This document shows, piece by piece, positions 10,205 through 20,418 of a stretch of DNA of 64,000 nt. The stretch spans positions 8,429,847 to 8,493,846 of the forward strand of contig OZ007507.1 in the NCBI GenBank assembly GCA_963931865.1, read 5' to 3'. Source of the DNA: Axinella damicornis. Taxonomy: Eukaryota; Porifera; Demospongiae; Axinellida; Axinellidae. Every line of letters begins with the position of its first letter. The stretch's first letter is position 1. The notes under the pieces are model-generated. The model made no database searches, had not been told where the DNA came from, and was given only the letters and a program-made list of their open reading frames with translations. The translations under genes were made by a program, and so were the position numbers.

Positions 10205-10743
10205 ACTGTAAATTAACATACCTTGATCAAACTCTGCACAGGTGTCTGGAGTTTCCTCAGAATTGCATCAACTGCTGAGGCGTTGGTGCGCCCTACGGCG
10301 GCCAGAAACTGCTTGAATGGATCCTCCCACTGCAGAGGAGCCTGGAAGAAATTAAGTAATCGTTCGATAGACTACAGATAGTACACACAAAGTTCAAGGG
10401 GGATACCACTGAAAGCCTGCTGGTTCCAATACAAAGATCTAGCCTTCTTCCCAGGCCACTTGTCCCTACTCTGTGTGACCTGGGAACAAGACTGCTTTGC
10501 AAGTTCTACAAAAACGGATGTGGTTCCTAATAATCCAATTAAGGTTTTATATAATTATAGAGTACAGCACTAAACAGCAGCTGGCCATGTTATCCAATTA
10601 GTAACCAAGGTCAAAGGAAGTGCAAAGCAGAGAACAGATCCCATTGGATTAGCATTTAGCAATGCATTGGGAACAGCTTGGTAAAGGAAACCATGCACCT
10701 ACCTCAGCTTGGAAAGTGAATTGAGCCGGCGGAGAGTATTTCT
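10205..10743 (-). pseudogene. Two exons of an unrecognised gene
   Basis: Two minus-strand exon-like pieces with good splice sites are visible. One, at about 10223-10342, encodes LQWEDPFKQFLAAVG and DAILRKLQTPVQSL and ends at a gtatgt donor. The other, at about 10700-10760, follows an acceptor and encodes LPEKYSPPAQFTFQAE before a gtaggt donor. I do not recognise the family. The second exon is duplicated near 19725-19775. Confidence 0.45.
10440..10494. mobile_element. Short degenerate MULE-like element
   Basis: TAGCCTTCTTCCCAGGCCAC at the left and GACCTGGGAACAAGACTG at the right are facing copies of the family ends, 55 bp in total. The target duplication is not recognisable, so the element is old or trimmed. 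Confidence 0.55.
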
Positions 10744-11167
10744 CAGGCAGGGTTCTCTCCTGCAATGAAGCAGACTAATTCAGTCAATCAAGCACTGGCA
10801 TTCATTATACAGAACAATCATAGGTGAGACATAGGCAAGCATTGTCAAGCTTTGTCTTCATTCATTTACTGGAAACATAACACTGCGTGGCAGTGCACAT
10901 AGACTAGAGTATTGTCTGAAAGTCCGTTCAATTGGTTGCTGAACGAAAACAGACAATCTCCTATAGGCTGCTACAGCACCAAGTATGGAAAGGCTTAATT
11001 GTCCGGTCCGCACAACTTTGATTATCCCACTGGTTTACAAACACATTCTTCATGTTTCCTCCTGTAAACAGAACTAGAACTGACCAGTGGCCAATTCCCA
11101 TTAAGCAATGGAGGAGAGCTACAATCATGTAAAAATCCAATCACAAAAGTCAGACGTGATGGTTTCC

Positions 11168-11259
11168 TAGCCTTGTTCCTAGGCCACCACCATAACAGCC
11201 GTGGAGAAATGTCCACAGCTGCGAGAAAAAATCTGGGCGGAGGCCTGGGGATGAGGCTA
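11168..11259. mobile_element. MULE-like MITE, 92 bp, perfect 9-bp target duplication
   Basis: The left end is TAGCCTTGTTCCTAGGCCAC and the right end GGAGGCCTGGGGATGAGGCTA. It is flanked on both sides by ATGGTTTCC (11159-11167 and 11260-11268). The same insertion, with the same duplication, is at 20111-20247, so it predates the segmental duplication. Confidence 0.92.
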
Positions 11260-11709
11260 ATGGTTTCCCATGGGCTAATATGTGGGGTTTATTATCCCAT
11301 GGCCACCATCCTGCCGAGAATACACCTGCCAAATCACTGCTGAACTAACCACTATCAGTTGCTCATCCATTGCACAACGAGAAGTGTCACAAACAGAGCT
11401 TATACGTACATTTGTCTTTTCACACATTAGCAGGTGACTTAATGACAATTGCAATTGCCATGAGAACTCCACAGTCTCATTCCGGGTCATCCAACATAGT
11501 TGGCTACTTCCAGTAGGGTGATCAGAACTGGAAAGGGGAGTGGCCTTGGAATGAAGGCCTGGGAATGTGACTGACTATAGTACCACAATATCACGTTCAC
11601 ACAAAATTAATACAGCACTGTATAATGGATTAATGACTTATGAATGCTGCAGATATATAATAGGGTATGGTAGTAAATCTCAGTAAACTAATATCATCAT
11701 GGCTCACCC

Positions 11710-12270
11710 TCGGAGCGGACATGTGTGGATTCAGGGTATCACAGAGAGTAGTTGCATCCAGCGCAGTCCGTGACACAGGGCTACTTCTAGGCAGCTAGGC
11801 AGTGTGCTGTCCGACAAAGCGTCGCTAATGAATGTTCCGGAAACCATGGTAGCACCACCGCTGGAATCGGGCAAGTGTACCACATCGGTTGAGTACATTG
11901 ATCCTATCATGCTTTCAATTAGCACTGCATCTGCCTCTGGCTGGGTTGATTCGATACTGCTATCCGGCTCATCGGTCAGTAGATTTTCCGTTGTTTGGTA
12001 TCCAGAACTTTCTTTGACTGACGGGGAATGTTCAGTGTTGGTACTAGATGAAGATTCGTTAGATTTGAGTCTTACTATTCCAGCCAGGGCCTGTGTGTTT
12101 GGTAAAGCTTCAGAAATGCCTGGCTTGCACCCTGTTGACTGTGGTGTTGCAGGTGCAGTCGTGGCTGCTCATGTTCAACCCGCTTGTCCCACAGTTCACG
12201 TTCCACTATAGATCTTGCACCTGCTGCTGTTGCCTTGGCAACATCAACATCCTGTGTAATCAATGTTGAG
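11710..12270 (-). pseudogene. Ser/Thr-rich unrecognised exon(s), copy 1, frameshifted
   Basis: The minus strand is open through a Ser/Glu/Thr-rich segment (KSNESSSSTNTEHSPSV, then SGYQTTENLLT and STDVVHLPDSSGGATM). After DALSDSTLPS a 4-base deletion relative to copy 2 (near 11790-11800) throws the frame. At 12210-12270 an exon piece encodes DVAKATAAGARSIVEREL. No domain is recognised. Copy 2 is open past the frameshift point but has its own stop, so each copy is disabled by a different lesion. Confidence 0.55.
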
Positions 12271-12374
12271 TAGTCCATTAATTGTGCATAATTATTCTAG
12301 TACCTACGTATATACACTGCCTTGCTTACACACCATAATGCATACAATAAAGCTATGCTGCATGTAACACATAT

Positions 12375-12490
12375 GCACACCACACACACACACTCACACC
12401 CACACCTACACACACAAAGGTAATATGCCACATGTGTAACACATGCACACACCCATACTCACACCCACACCTACACACATACACACATGC
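12375..12490. repeat. (CA)n-rich microsatellite
   Basis: CACACACAC, CTCACACCCACACCTACAC and related words occur in two blocks (12377-12416 and 12446-12488). The first block is shared with copy 2 of the segmental duplication. Confidence 0.8.
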
Positions 12491-13255
12491 ACAATGGACA
12501 CACCCATTCCTCATATGTACGTCAGGTGCTTATTACCTCACACTGTCCCAAATTTATCTAAACAACAAATACATCAATAAACAAGAAGAAGACATAATGT
12601 GCTTGCTCAACGAAGTTCACATATGATCATTTACGTGAAATCACATGATATCAAAATGGTTGCTAAGAGACTTGAGATCACCAGTCCAGACACCAGAGGA
12701 GGGAGGAGGACATGATCACGTACGTGATGCACTTTTAATCGCGAATCAGTGAGCTCGTAAGTACAGCCTGCACACTTGCACTGCGAAGTCGATTCAGTTG
12801 GAGCACCCTCTGCCAAGTTTAAAGATTTTGCACTCGTAGTACATGCACTGATATACTCAGTACAGGATTTACAGATCGAGCGCCCTGGTGTAGTCCACTG
12901 ATACTATGATGGAGTACACAATTTATATGCATTCAAGAATGCTAGGAATGATAACTAACCACGTGATTATGTCAAGACATGACGTCATGTCCTCCCTCCT
13001 CTGAATCTACACCCCTAGTCACTACAGTGATGACATTTCTGTCAGAGAGTGATTGTTCATACATAGCCTTGGACTATAGGGGATTTCGGCTGTATAGATC
13101 TTACTAGGAAACGCAAATGGTGTCCAGTAAACAAGTCATATAAATTCTCAGTAGCGACAGCCACAGTAGTATACTTGATTAGATCTGCATACCACAACAG
13201 AGCAGAAGTACCACCAAGACACAGAAGCTGTACAATCATGAACATGACATGATAA
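12491..13255. other. No identifiable gene
   Basis: I see AT-rich DNA and short unsupported open frames only. Confidence 0.4.
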
Positions 13256-13329
13256 TTACCTCCTCAAATTCTGGACAGAAGATTCACCTCACAGCCTCAG
13301 TGGCAGGAAACAAAAGCTGGGACTGTTTC

Positions 13330-13435
13330 CAGAACCCCTCATTCCCTCCCTTCCCTCCTCCTTCCACACTTCTCCCTTCTCTTCTCCCTCCCCCTGTCCC
13401 TCCCCCTGTCCCCCCTCCTTCCCCTCTCCCCATCT
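13330..13435. repeat. Pyrimidine-rich tract in an SF3B1 intron
   Basis: CCCTCC, CTTCTC and CCCCCTGTC words run for about 100 bp on the plus strand, just 3' (minus-strand sense) of exon 13443-13618. Confidence 0.8.
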
Positions 13436-13620
13436 TCCTCACGGGTGGACTGCAATTCTTGATCTTGAGTAGAAGCCTCGTGATCTTCCTCTCCTTCTGC
13501 TCCTCCAGGCTCAGCGTCTCCTCGTCCACCTCCAGTAGCTTTGCAAGTACTGCGTGTCCTCCACCTTCATGTACAGCAGGTTGCTGCCGGACGGCTCAAG
13601 GTCACCCACTATCTTCACCT

Positions 13621-13669
13621 GAGAGAGGAAGAGGGAAGGAAGAGGGAGGGAGGAGGGGAGGAGGGGGAA

Positions 13670-13701
<32 letters not shown>

Positions 13702-13740
13702 AAGGAAAGAGGAGGAGGAAGGAGGAGGGAGGAGGAGCAC
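13621..13740. repeat. Purine-rich tract with G31 homopolymer
   Basis: GGAGGAGGG-type repeats surround a run of about 31 G (13672-13702). On the minus strand this is a C run in the polypyrimidine position upstream of the SF3B1 exon. The run can form G-quadruplex and its length is likely assembly-uncertain. Confidence 0.85.
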
Positions 13741-14433
13741 TCTCAACATCAGTATGAATGGAGTAGGAACACAAATGATTTGTGTGTTATAAGGAATACA
13801 GACACCAAACACCTACTGCACACACAACATAATGAGTCGACAGCACATGCTACAGTATACTAAATACAGGTTACATGTGCTGTACATACAATGTACTACA
13901 AACTGTCATCTTACAGAGTGCAACGATCACTGCTTCCAGTCTACCAGCTCATGCAGGATTTTGCAACAAATTGGATGCGCTGCCAATTGCACAGCTACCA
14001 TGAATTCAAAAGCTGATGGTAAGGGCCATCCGGGGGCTGCAACATTTACGAACGCAGTCACTGGAGGTAGACCCTGTGGAATTTAGAGATCTCCCACTAA
14101 CCAATCAGATGAACGATTTCGTAGCTACTCACCCCTGTCTGCTTGTGGGGTCCCTCCCCATCATGGGGTCTCATCCCAGCGGTTCTTTTTCCATGGGGTG
14201 GCAGTAGTGGCATGTCTTGGTACCAGGTGTCTCACTGCCCTTGTGACGGACAGGGGTCCCATCCCAATGGCTGGCCGAGGGGGTAGACTAGTACATCAGA
14301 TTATCGTTCACTTCGGCCCCACTCCTTGCGCGTTCCTCCTCTCCCCATCCAGCCTGGTTGTTTAACCCTTTCGATCTAGCCTCCCTTTCACCCTCACCTC
14401 AGCTTGCTCCGCCAGTTCGCTACGAACCTTGCG

Positions 14434-14945
14434 CTGCAAGAGGGAAGGAGAAGGATCGTACTATCAACTTGAAACAGAAGTACTGGAAACAGTTTGTCTG
14501 TTTAATGTCACAGAATCTGCATGCAGGATTTAGCAGTCATATGTGTGGCAAAGAGTTGCTAGGAGTGCATTCTGTTTCAAGTGGATCCCTAATTACACAA
14601 CCATAATCCATCAAGGGGATCACTTGAATGACGGTTTCAGAGAGTAGAAATGGGAGAAGGCACAAAAGATAAGTGTAGATGGCACCTTGTTCCCCCCCCC
14701 CCCCCCCCCCCCCCCCCTGAAGTTATTAGAAACCCAGTTTCCCAGATGATGAAATTTTGCATCATGAAATGGAAGGACCTTCATCTCACAGCGAGGGCAG
14801 ACCTAACCATCATCGACTATCTGTGACCAATGGAAGTGCTCTTGGACCGTCATATTAACAGGCACCCCTCACAGTAGAGACCGTGCTGGTTATTTCTAAC
14901 TGGATGTTAACAAATCCTACATACTGGGAGTAATAATGTTATTTA
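14434..14945. other. No gene; C26 homopolymer at 14692-14717
   Basis: No coding signal was found. A C homopolymer of about 26 bases begins after CACCTTGTT at about 14692. Confidence 0.5.
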
Positions 14946-14947
14946 TA

Positions 14948-15106
14948 GGGTCATGTTCATAGATTTTCGGGTGCAAAAATCACAAATTGGGAACACTGGT
15001 GGTGCACTGGTACGTAGAGTGAGTCTCTAGTACTCAACACAGGCTCTGTCCTGAATTCCTTTCAGTAAAGCAAGTTTTGTTGTAGATGTCCGCTTGAGGA
15101 ACTACG
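14948..15106. repeat. ~155-bp direct repeat shared with 16308-16456
   Basis: CATGTTCATAGATTTTC, TCACAAATTGGGAACACTGG, CTCTAGTACTCAACACAGGC and GTCCGCTTGAGGAACTA occur in order here and again at 16308-16456. Its position beyond the 3' side of the gypsy element (minus strand) suggests LTR sequence; the inner copy lies inside the element. Confidence 0.7.
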
Positions 15107-15548
15107 CACTCACTCAGTCAACAGTTAACTTCTCAATATTCTGTATAAACATGAGTCTTTTATACTGTACGAACATGAAAGAATGCACGCATGAACAATA
15201 TTACAATACATGACATAACATTGCACAACAATGATTACACCCCATTCCCCCGTCCTTAGCTATAACTTAGGTGACTGGACGCTTGTGTGCAACTCAACAA
15301 GTACACCCTTCCAGCATGAATCTGGAACAACAACCCTCACCCCACACAGAACAATTCCTGCTTCCACAGTGAGCTCGTAGCGCCAATTAAGTTGGATACG
15401 ATTTCAGCTCTGGAACAACAACATCAGGCCACCCGCTTGTAGCATGTACTGGCGAACTTTCGACAACACTGAGTCTGCATGGCACGTCTCAACTTGTCAG
15501 CATCAATAGGCAATAAATCAATCTAGCTAAGGACTCAGAAGATAGGTG

Positions 15549-16217
15549 TTATACAATCTCCTGGCCTTGCAATGGTAGTCTTGAAAACTCATCAGCGTTT
15601 GAATGTGCTGTGGTTGATCGGTACTTGGTGTCATACTTGTATGCCGCAAGCAAGATGGCCCATCTCTGTAGTCGAGCAGCGGCTAACGTTGGCAGTCCTT
15701 TCTTCGGGCCTAGGATCGTCAGGAGGGGTTTGTGGTCTGTGACCAACATAAATTTTCTTCCAAAAAGGTACTGATGAAACTTTTTCACCCCGTAGACTAG
15801 GGAAAGAGCCTTTTTCTCTAGCTGTGCGTACCCCTTTTCACCTTTCGTCAGTGTTCTAGAGGCATAGGCAATTGGTCTTTCTGCCCCACTGGCAAACACA
15901 TGAGACAACACAGCGCCAATGCCATAAGCAGATGCGTCACATCTTGCCCGATCGAGTCCTCTGCTAGGAGAACTTGCTGATACGCATGTGACAAGTCCAT
16001 ATAGCTTCGTGAACTTTTGTCCACTGGACAACGTGGCAAAAAGATCCTCAGCTTTCGGCACTGGGTACTGATCTACCTGGAGAACTGGGTTTACGGTGAC
16101 TTTATAATCACCACATATGCGCACTGCCCCATTTGGCCTGGGCACAGCTACAATGGGTGCAGCACAATCGCTGTAATTTATCTGCTCAATCACCCCAAGT
16201 TTCCCCAGTCGCTCCAA
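15549..16217 (-). pseudogene. Ty3/gypsy pol fragment: RT start fused to RNase H
   Basis: The minus-strand open frame of 222 residues begins with the N-terminal part of a gypsy reverse transcriptase (LGVIEQINYSDCAAPIV, then VRICGDYK and QYPVPKAEDLFATL). After FTKLYG it jumps to RNase H (CDASAYGIGAVLS, ALSLVYGVKKFHQYLFGRK, TDHKPLLTILG, NADEFSRLPL). The polymerase core carrying the YxDD catalytic motif is deleted, near 15980, and the deletion keeps the frame. RNase H acidic positions (CDAS, EKKA, TDH) remain. The element is inactive. The integrase expected next is not found downstream to 15000. Confidence 0.85.
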
Positions 16218-16495
16218 GTCTCTCTCGATATCTCACTCAATTGTCTGATCACTTTCCAGAAGTTATATTTGTCTCTGGGGTCTGTTGGGTCTACATCATG
16301 ACGGAAACATGTTCATAGATTTTCAGGTGCAAAATCACAAATTGGGAACACTGGTGGTTCACTGGTAGAGTCAGTCTCTAGTACTCAACACAGGCTCTGT
16401 CCTGAATTCTTTCAGTAAAACAAGTTTTGTTGTAAATGTCCGCTCGAGGAACTATGCAGCCCAATCGCTGTAATTTATCTGCTCAATCACCCAAG
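16165..16495. repeat. Local duplication and LTR-like fragment inside the gypsy relic
   Basis: CAATCGCTGTAATTTATCTG followed by CTCAATCACCC occurs at 16167-16197 and again at 16463-16493. Between them sits the second copy of the 155-bp repeat (16308-16456). This is a rearranged junction, not the original element order. Confidence 0.7.
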
Positions 16496-16563
16496 TCTCT
16501 CCCGATTGCACCTCGAATTGCGGCACTGGGCACGGCTTGAAGAACTTTCAGGTACCACCAGTT

Positions 16564-16930
16564 TCACTTCAACCCTTTTAGAGTTCCAAGTTCCTCTTTG
16601 AACAGGTCACCATACTTCTCCAATACAGACTGCAATCCATTCCGTACCTGCTTGATATAGCCCCAGTCCAACTGAATCTCACTCACCAATTTCTGCCCCA
16701 TAGGGATGGTCCCTTCCCAGCAACAAGAAGTGGAAGGTACTTCTGTTGGCTGTTCAGTGTTGTACTCCACTAGGACCTGCAGCTGTCCCAGAACATGGAG
16801 CTTCTAGCCAGTATAGGTCTTCAGGAGGTTGTCATACTTGACCAGTTCTGACTCTGGAAAGGCTTCCTTCCACACCCTCACAGAAATTAGAGACATGGAA
16901 GCACCTGTGTCTAGCTCCAAGTGAAAGGTC
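16564..16930 (-). pseudogene. Ty3/gypsy protease and linker fragment
   Basis: The minus strand encodes LELDTGASMSLIS at about 16878-16920, the aspartic protease active-site motif (DTGA). It is followed, in a different frame, by EIQLDWGYIKQV and YGDLFKEELGTLKG, the spacer that leads into gypsy RT. Stops and frame changes separate the pieces. It belongs to the same relic as 15549-16217, separated by the rearranged repeat. Confidence 0.75.
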
Positions 16931-17510
16931 ACCATGGAAATTCTTGTCATGAGAAGGAGCATTTGGTCTCGAAGTTCCGTAAGATGCTCCCTTCTCTGAA
17001 CTCCTGCACATTACGCCCTCTTTTATCACAAGCACGGCTCTTTTGTAGCCTGAAATGACACTTGTCCCTACTACCCGGTGATTCCTCAGTGCTGGGAACC
17101 AGGCTTGTGATTGATGCATTGGATTGGAAGAACACGTCAGTGAGTTCACAGTTTATAGTTAAGTATTGCTAGACCAGCAGCCACTATGTTGTACTCCTGG
17201 TCTCAGGTTGTCGGCACAGCTCTGAAGAGTATCCTCCCTGTGAAGACCGCGAGTGAATAACGAACAGGCCACTGTACACTACTACAGACCTGTACTGCCT
17301 GCACTGAGTACGTAGTTCTGTACGATCATGCATGCAGCCTCATCAAGAGTATCAGCGAGTGCAGACTTTTCGTTTCTAACTAGAGTCAATAAACCCATTG
17401 AACCCCGGGAATGTGAGCACTAGAGATGTTACTATACTGTAGACTGATACTTCTTGTATACCATAATTATCTTGTACAAGTAGCTTCGTTCGCTTCGCTC
17501 GCTCAGCTGC
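16931..17510. other. Probable gypsy 5' remnant, then no identifiable gene
   Basis: Up to about 17150 the sequence may be gag-side remnant of the gypsy relic, but I see no zinc-knuckle motif. Beyond that I see nothing. Confidence 0.35.
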
Positions 17511-17518
17511 TTCCCCCT

Positions 17519-17830
17519 TGTTCACCTATGCAGACCAACTGAAGGCAATGGACGTACAGTACAAGAATCTGCAGTCTTTGGCAACAGGGCTCACCTCTTA
17601 TCCGTGTGTTGCCAGCCGAGTAGCAATCAAGACTGTATCTCGGGTTGCAGCTGCCTCTATGGCCTATGACAGGAGGCCCTGGACTCTCTGTTGCTTCCCC
17701 GACTGACCCACAAATATGACTCCCTATGCAGACCAACTGAAGGCAATGGGTGTACAGTATAAGTGTCTGCAGTATTTGGGAACAGAACTCACCTCTTATC
17801 CATGTGTTGCCAGCAGAGCAGCCATCAAGG
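17519..17830. repeat. Tandem duplication, two ~110-bp copies 212 bp apart
   Basis: TATGCAGACCAACTGAAGGC through TGTGTTGCCAGC and GCAATCAAG occurs at 17527-17635 and 17737-17830 with about 85% identity by eye. The minus strand of both copies is open with related peptides (GNTWIRGEFC and GNTRIRGEPC), but no family is recognised. Confidence 0.7.
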
Positions 17831-17929
17831 AGGAGTTGGCGAATGCGGTGGGAGGATAATATTATGGACAGCCTTGACAGGTGCAGGCACTTTGTGTATA
17901 ATGTATACTCCTCATTCCCAGGCTCCACC

Positions 17930-18170
17930 ACTCATTCATGTGCCCTTCCTCCCTTCGTTCCTCCACCCTCCACCCCTTCACATACCACTTTTAAAAGTTA
18001 CATTCTCCCCTTTTGCCCCCCCTAACACCCTCCACCTCCACACCCTCCACCTCCTCCCTCCTCCATCCACCACCTCCACCTCCTCACACCTTCCCCTCCC
18101 TCCCACCCTCTCCCTCCTCACACCCTCCACCTCACACTACACCTCCACACACCCTCCCTTCCCTCCTCGC
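17930..18170. repeat. Pyrimidine-rich tract
   Basis: CCTCCACC, CACACCCTCC and TCCCTCC words dominate the plus strand for about 240 bp. The open frames across it are low-complexity artefacts. Confidence 0.8.
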
Positions 18171-18399
18171 AGGTGACACAGCAGAAGGTTTTCCTGCAGA
18201 AATGGGGGTGTGAAGCTGAGGTTGTGGAGCATTGGAGTGTGGGGTGCGTGAGGGTGAAGCGATGGAGTGTGGTACACACACAGTCACACATACACAATGT
18301 ACCTTCAAACCAGCAAGGTAGGCCTCTGTCTCTGACAGTGTGGCCGTGTCCAACCCATTCCTGAGCTGCTGGGAGAACGTGTTCCACTGCCCCTGCTAC

Positions 18400-19600
18400 C
18401 CACGTTCGTGTTTATGATAAGCTCAGTGCTTCGCAACCAAAAGCCATATGCACTACCAGTGCAGTGCATACCCTATGCTGGCCTACGAGAGACTGACATC
18501 CGGCGGTTGGTGTCTGCACTTGTGAGAGAAATGGTTGGTCGTGGTATGAAAGTTGCAGGTAAGCAATGTTTTCTACCCATAAGTGTTCCCTAATGACATT
18601 AATTATCAAATTGGTACAGGCTTCATCAGCAATGGTGAATTCAACTACTTGAGGACAAAGGGCTACACACGCCCACTGTCTGTGTTGCAGATCCGATCAA
18701 ATGTGCAGAAGAAGTACAAGTACCTTCGCAAGCCTGCTCTCCTAGCGATGCCAACTCCTAAACGTAAGCTAGCTATATGGTGGTCAGCCTTGCGTTTGCA
18801 ATATTATCAGTCTTACTATTCGATCAGAGCTTCCTGATTGCACTGTGGTGGCCAAGCGTGACAACCCAGCTCTCCCTCATACTGTGCTTGAAGAGGTCTG
18901 GGACTGGATGAAGCATGGAGCTACCATTCATGATGCAGTGGAACGCCTAACAACTAGGACTATCCCACCTGGCCATGAGTTTTACAACTGGAAGTCTGGT
19001 ATGTGTGATGTTCAGGCTTCTATGGTAGTAAGCACTGACCTTGTTTCTACTTGTATGCAGGGAAAGATGAAGGAATGGTAGACAAACTGAGATCAATATT
19101 GGCTCAGTTTCTGTGCTCACCTGGAGGAGAAGCTACTGGACGCTGAAGCCACGCTCAGTCAGCACCAGAGGCTGAAGTAATGCTGAGAGTATGGCAGTGC
19201 TCTGCTACCAGTGGGAAGCGAAAGGAATTCCTTTTTCAACATGTTTCTATGTGCCTGAGTCCCACCCAGACACCCAGACACCCTTTTGCGAGCGTGAAGA
19301 TGAGGCTCATCTCCTCAAGGTAGAGTTCTTCTTCATCATGTGTATACATTATTAGAACCAGCTATTCTGAGTGTGAAGGTAATGTAGTTATTACTGAAAT
19401 CTCTTGCAGAGAATTGCTGCCCATACCAGACATGGTGGTCCCACTAAACTGAACCTGGAAAGATTTGTAGAGGCACTGTCTGATCCCTCATCCAGTCTCA
19501 CATACCCAGCACTCACAGGCTCACGAAAGCAGTTGGTTGTGGACGCAGAGCGTTTCTTCAACCCTGACTTAAGCTGCATTTATGCGGCAGAAAGGGTATG
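18400..19600 (+). pseudogene. Broken multi-exon gene of an unnamed family
   Basis: Plus-strand exons with GT-AG borders read in order: up to 18558 (ALPVQCIPYAGLRETDIRRL, then VGRGMKVAG), 18620-18763 (FISNGEFNYLRTKGYTRPL), 18828-18998 (VVAKRDNPALPHTVLEEVW, then PPGHEFYNWKSG), 19061 to about 19319, and 19411-19597 (RIAAHTRHGGPTKLNLERF, DAERFF). The first three join in frame with correct phase. The exon from 19061 starts well (KDEGMVDKLRSILAQ) but then runs into a foreign coiled-coil segment and a stop at 19144-19146; its family-like end (FYVPESHPDT, CEREDEAHLLK) is in another frame. I recall similar uncharacterised proteins in sponges and cnidarians but cannot name the family. Similarity ends at the segmental-duplication edge (19600). 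Confidence 0.65.
19108..19180 (+). other. Inserted coiled-coil exon fragment (partner 30132-30170)
   Basis: TGTGCTCACCTGGAGGAGAA and the following TACTGGACGCTGAAGCCA are nearly identical to 30134-30172. In the frame used at 30 kb this reads CAHLEEKLLDAEA. It interrupts the exon of the 18.4-19.6 kb gene. Confidence 0.7.
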
Positions 19601-20110
19601 AATACAGCAGCCGACCACGTCATCCAATTAGTAACCAAGGTTCATGAAGTGCAAAGCCCATTGGATTAGTTAGCAATGAAGTGGGAACAGCTTGGTAAAG
19701 GAAACCATGCACTACCTCAGCTTGGAAACTGAACGGAGCCGGCGGAGAGAGTATTTCTCAGGCAGGGTTCTCTCCTGCAATGAAGCAGACAATCAAGCAC
19801 TGGCATTCATGTACAGAGCAATCATAGGTGAGACATAGGCAAGCTTTGTCAAGCTTTGTCTTCATTCATTTACTGGAAACGTAACACTGCGTGGCAGTGC
19901 ACATAGACTAGAGTATTGTCTGAAAGTCCATTCCATTGGTTGCTGAACGAAAACAGACAATCTCCTATAGGTTGCTACAGCACCAACTATGGAAGGGCTT
20001 AATTGTCTGGTCCGCACACCTTTGATTATCCCACTGGTTTACAAACATATCATGGAGAGCTACATGTACATGTACAAATCCAATCACAAAAGTCTGACAT
20101 GATGGTTTCC

Positions 20111-20247
20111 TTGCCTCGTTCCCAGGCCACCACCATCTCACAGCTGTGGAGAAATGTCCACGGCTGCGAGAAAAAATCTGGGAGGAGGCCTGGGAAATTT
20201 CCACTGCTGCGAGATAATATCTGGGCGGAGGCCTGGGGATGAGGCTA
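20111..20247. mobile_element. MULE-like MITE, same insertion as 11168-11259, enlarged
   Basis: It is flanked by ATGGTTTCC on both sides (20102-20110, 20248-20256), as at 11168. The interior carries an extra 45-bp copy of the GAAATGTCCACGGCTGCGAG / CTGGGAGGAGGCCTGGG segment, so it has undergone internal tandem duplication since the copies parted. Confidence 0.9.
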
Positions 20248-20418
20248 ATGGTTTCCCATGGGCTAATATGTGGGGTTTAATTATCCCATGGCCACCATCC
20301 TGCCGAGAATACACCTGCCAAATCACTGCTGGACTAACGATATCAGTTGCTCATCCATTGCACAACGAGAAGTGTCACAAACACGTACATTTGTCTTTTC
20401 AATTAGCAGGTGACTTAA

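Larger units (their letters stand above)
10572..12425. repeat. Segmental duplication, copy 1 (partner 19604-22220)
   Basis: Long collinear similarity starts at ACAGCAGCTGGCCATGT (10572) and continues to AATATGCCACATG (12425). It matches 19604-22220 with many substitutions and small indels. Copy 1 lacks about 250 bp present in copy 2 at 21672-21928, and lacks the TTAA-flanked insertion (20419-20972) and the TA-flanked insertion at the far end (22223-22701). The repeats are direct and about 9 kb apart. Confidence 0.9.
13259..14433 (-). pseudogene. SF3B1: Splicing factor 3b subunit 1 (SF3B1) gene fragment, disabled
   Basis: Three clear minus-strand exons follow SF3B1 order. 14398-14433 encodes RKVRSELAEQAE, matching the EIRQQLAEKAK helix. 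14133-14287 encodes HWDGTPVRHKGSETPG, matching the RWDETPGRAKGSETPG repeat, then KKNRWDETP in another frame. 13443-13618 encodes [18 protein letters not shown], then [19 protein letters not shown] and [14 protein letters not shown], matching the region before the HEAT repeats. SF3B1 is the HEAT-repeat scaffold of U2 snRNP that helps select the branch site. Damage: a 1-base frameshift near 13547, a frameshift and TGA in the RWDETP exon, and a probable next exon at 13259-13299 that begins AVR then TGA. Most of the protein is absent. Confidence 0.85.
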
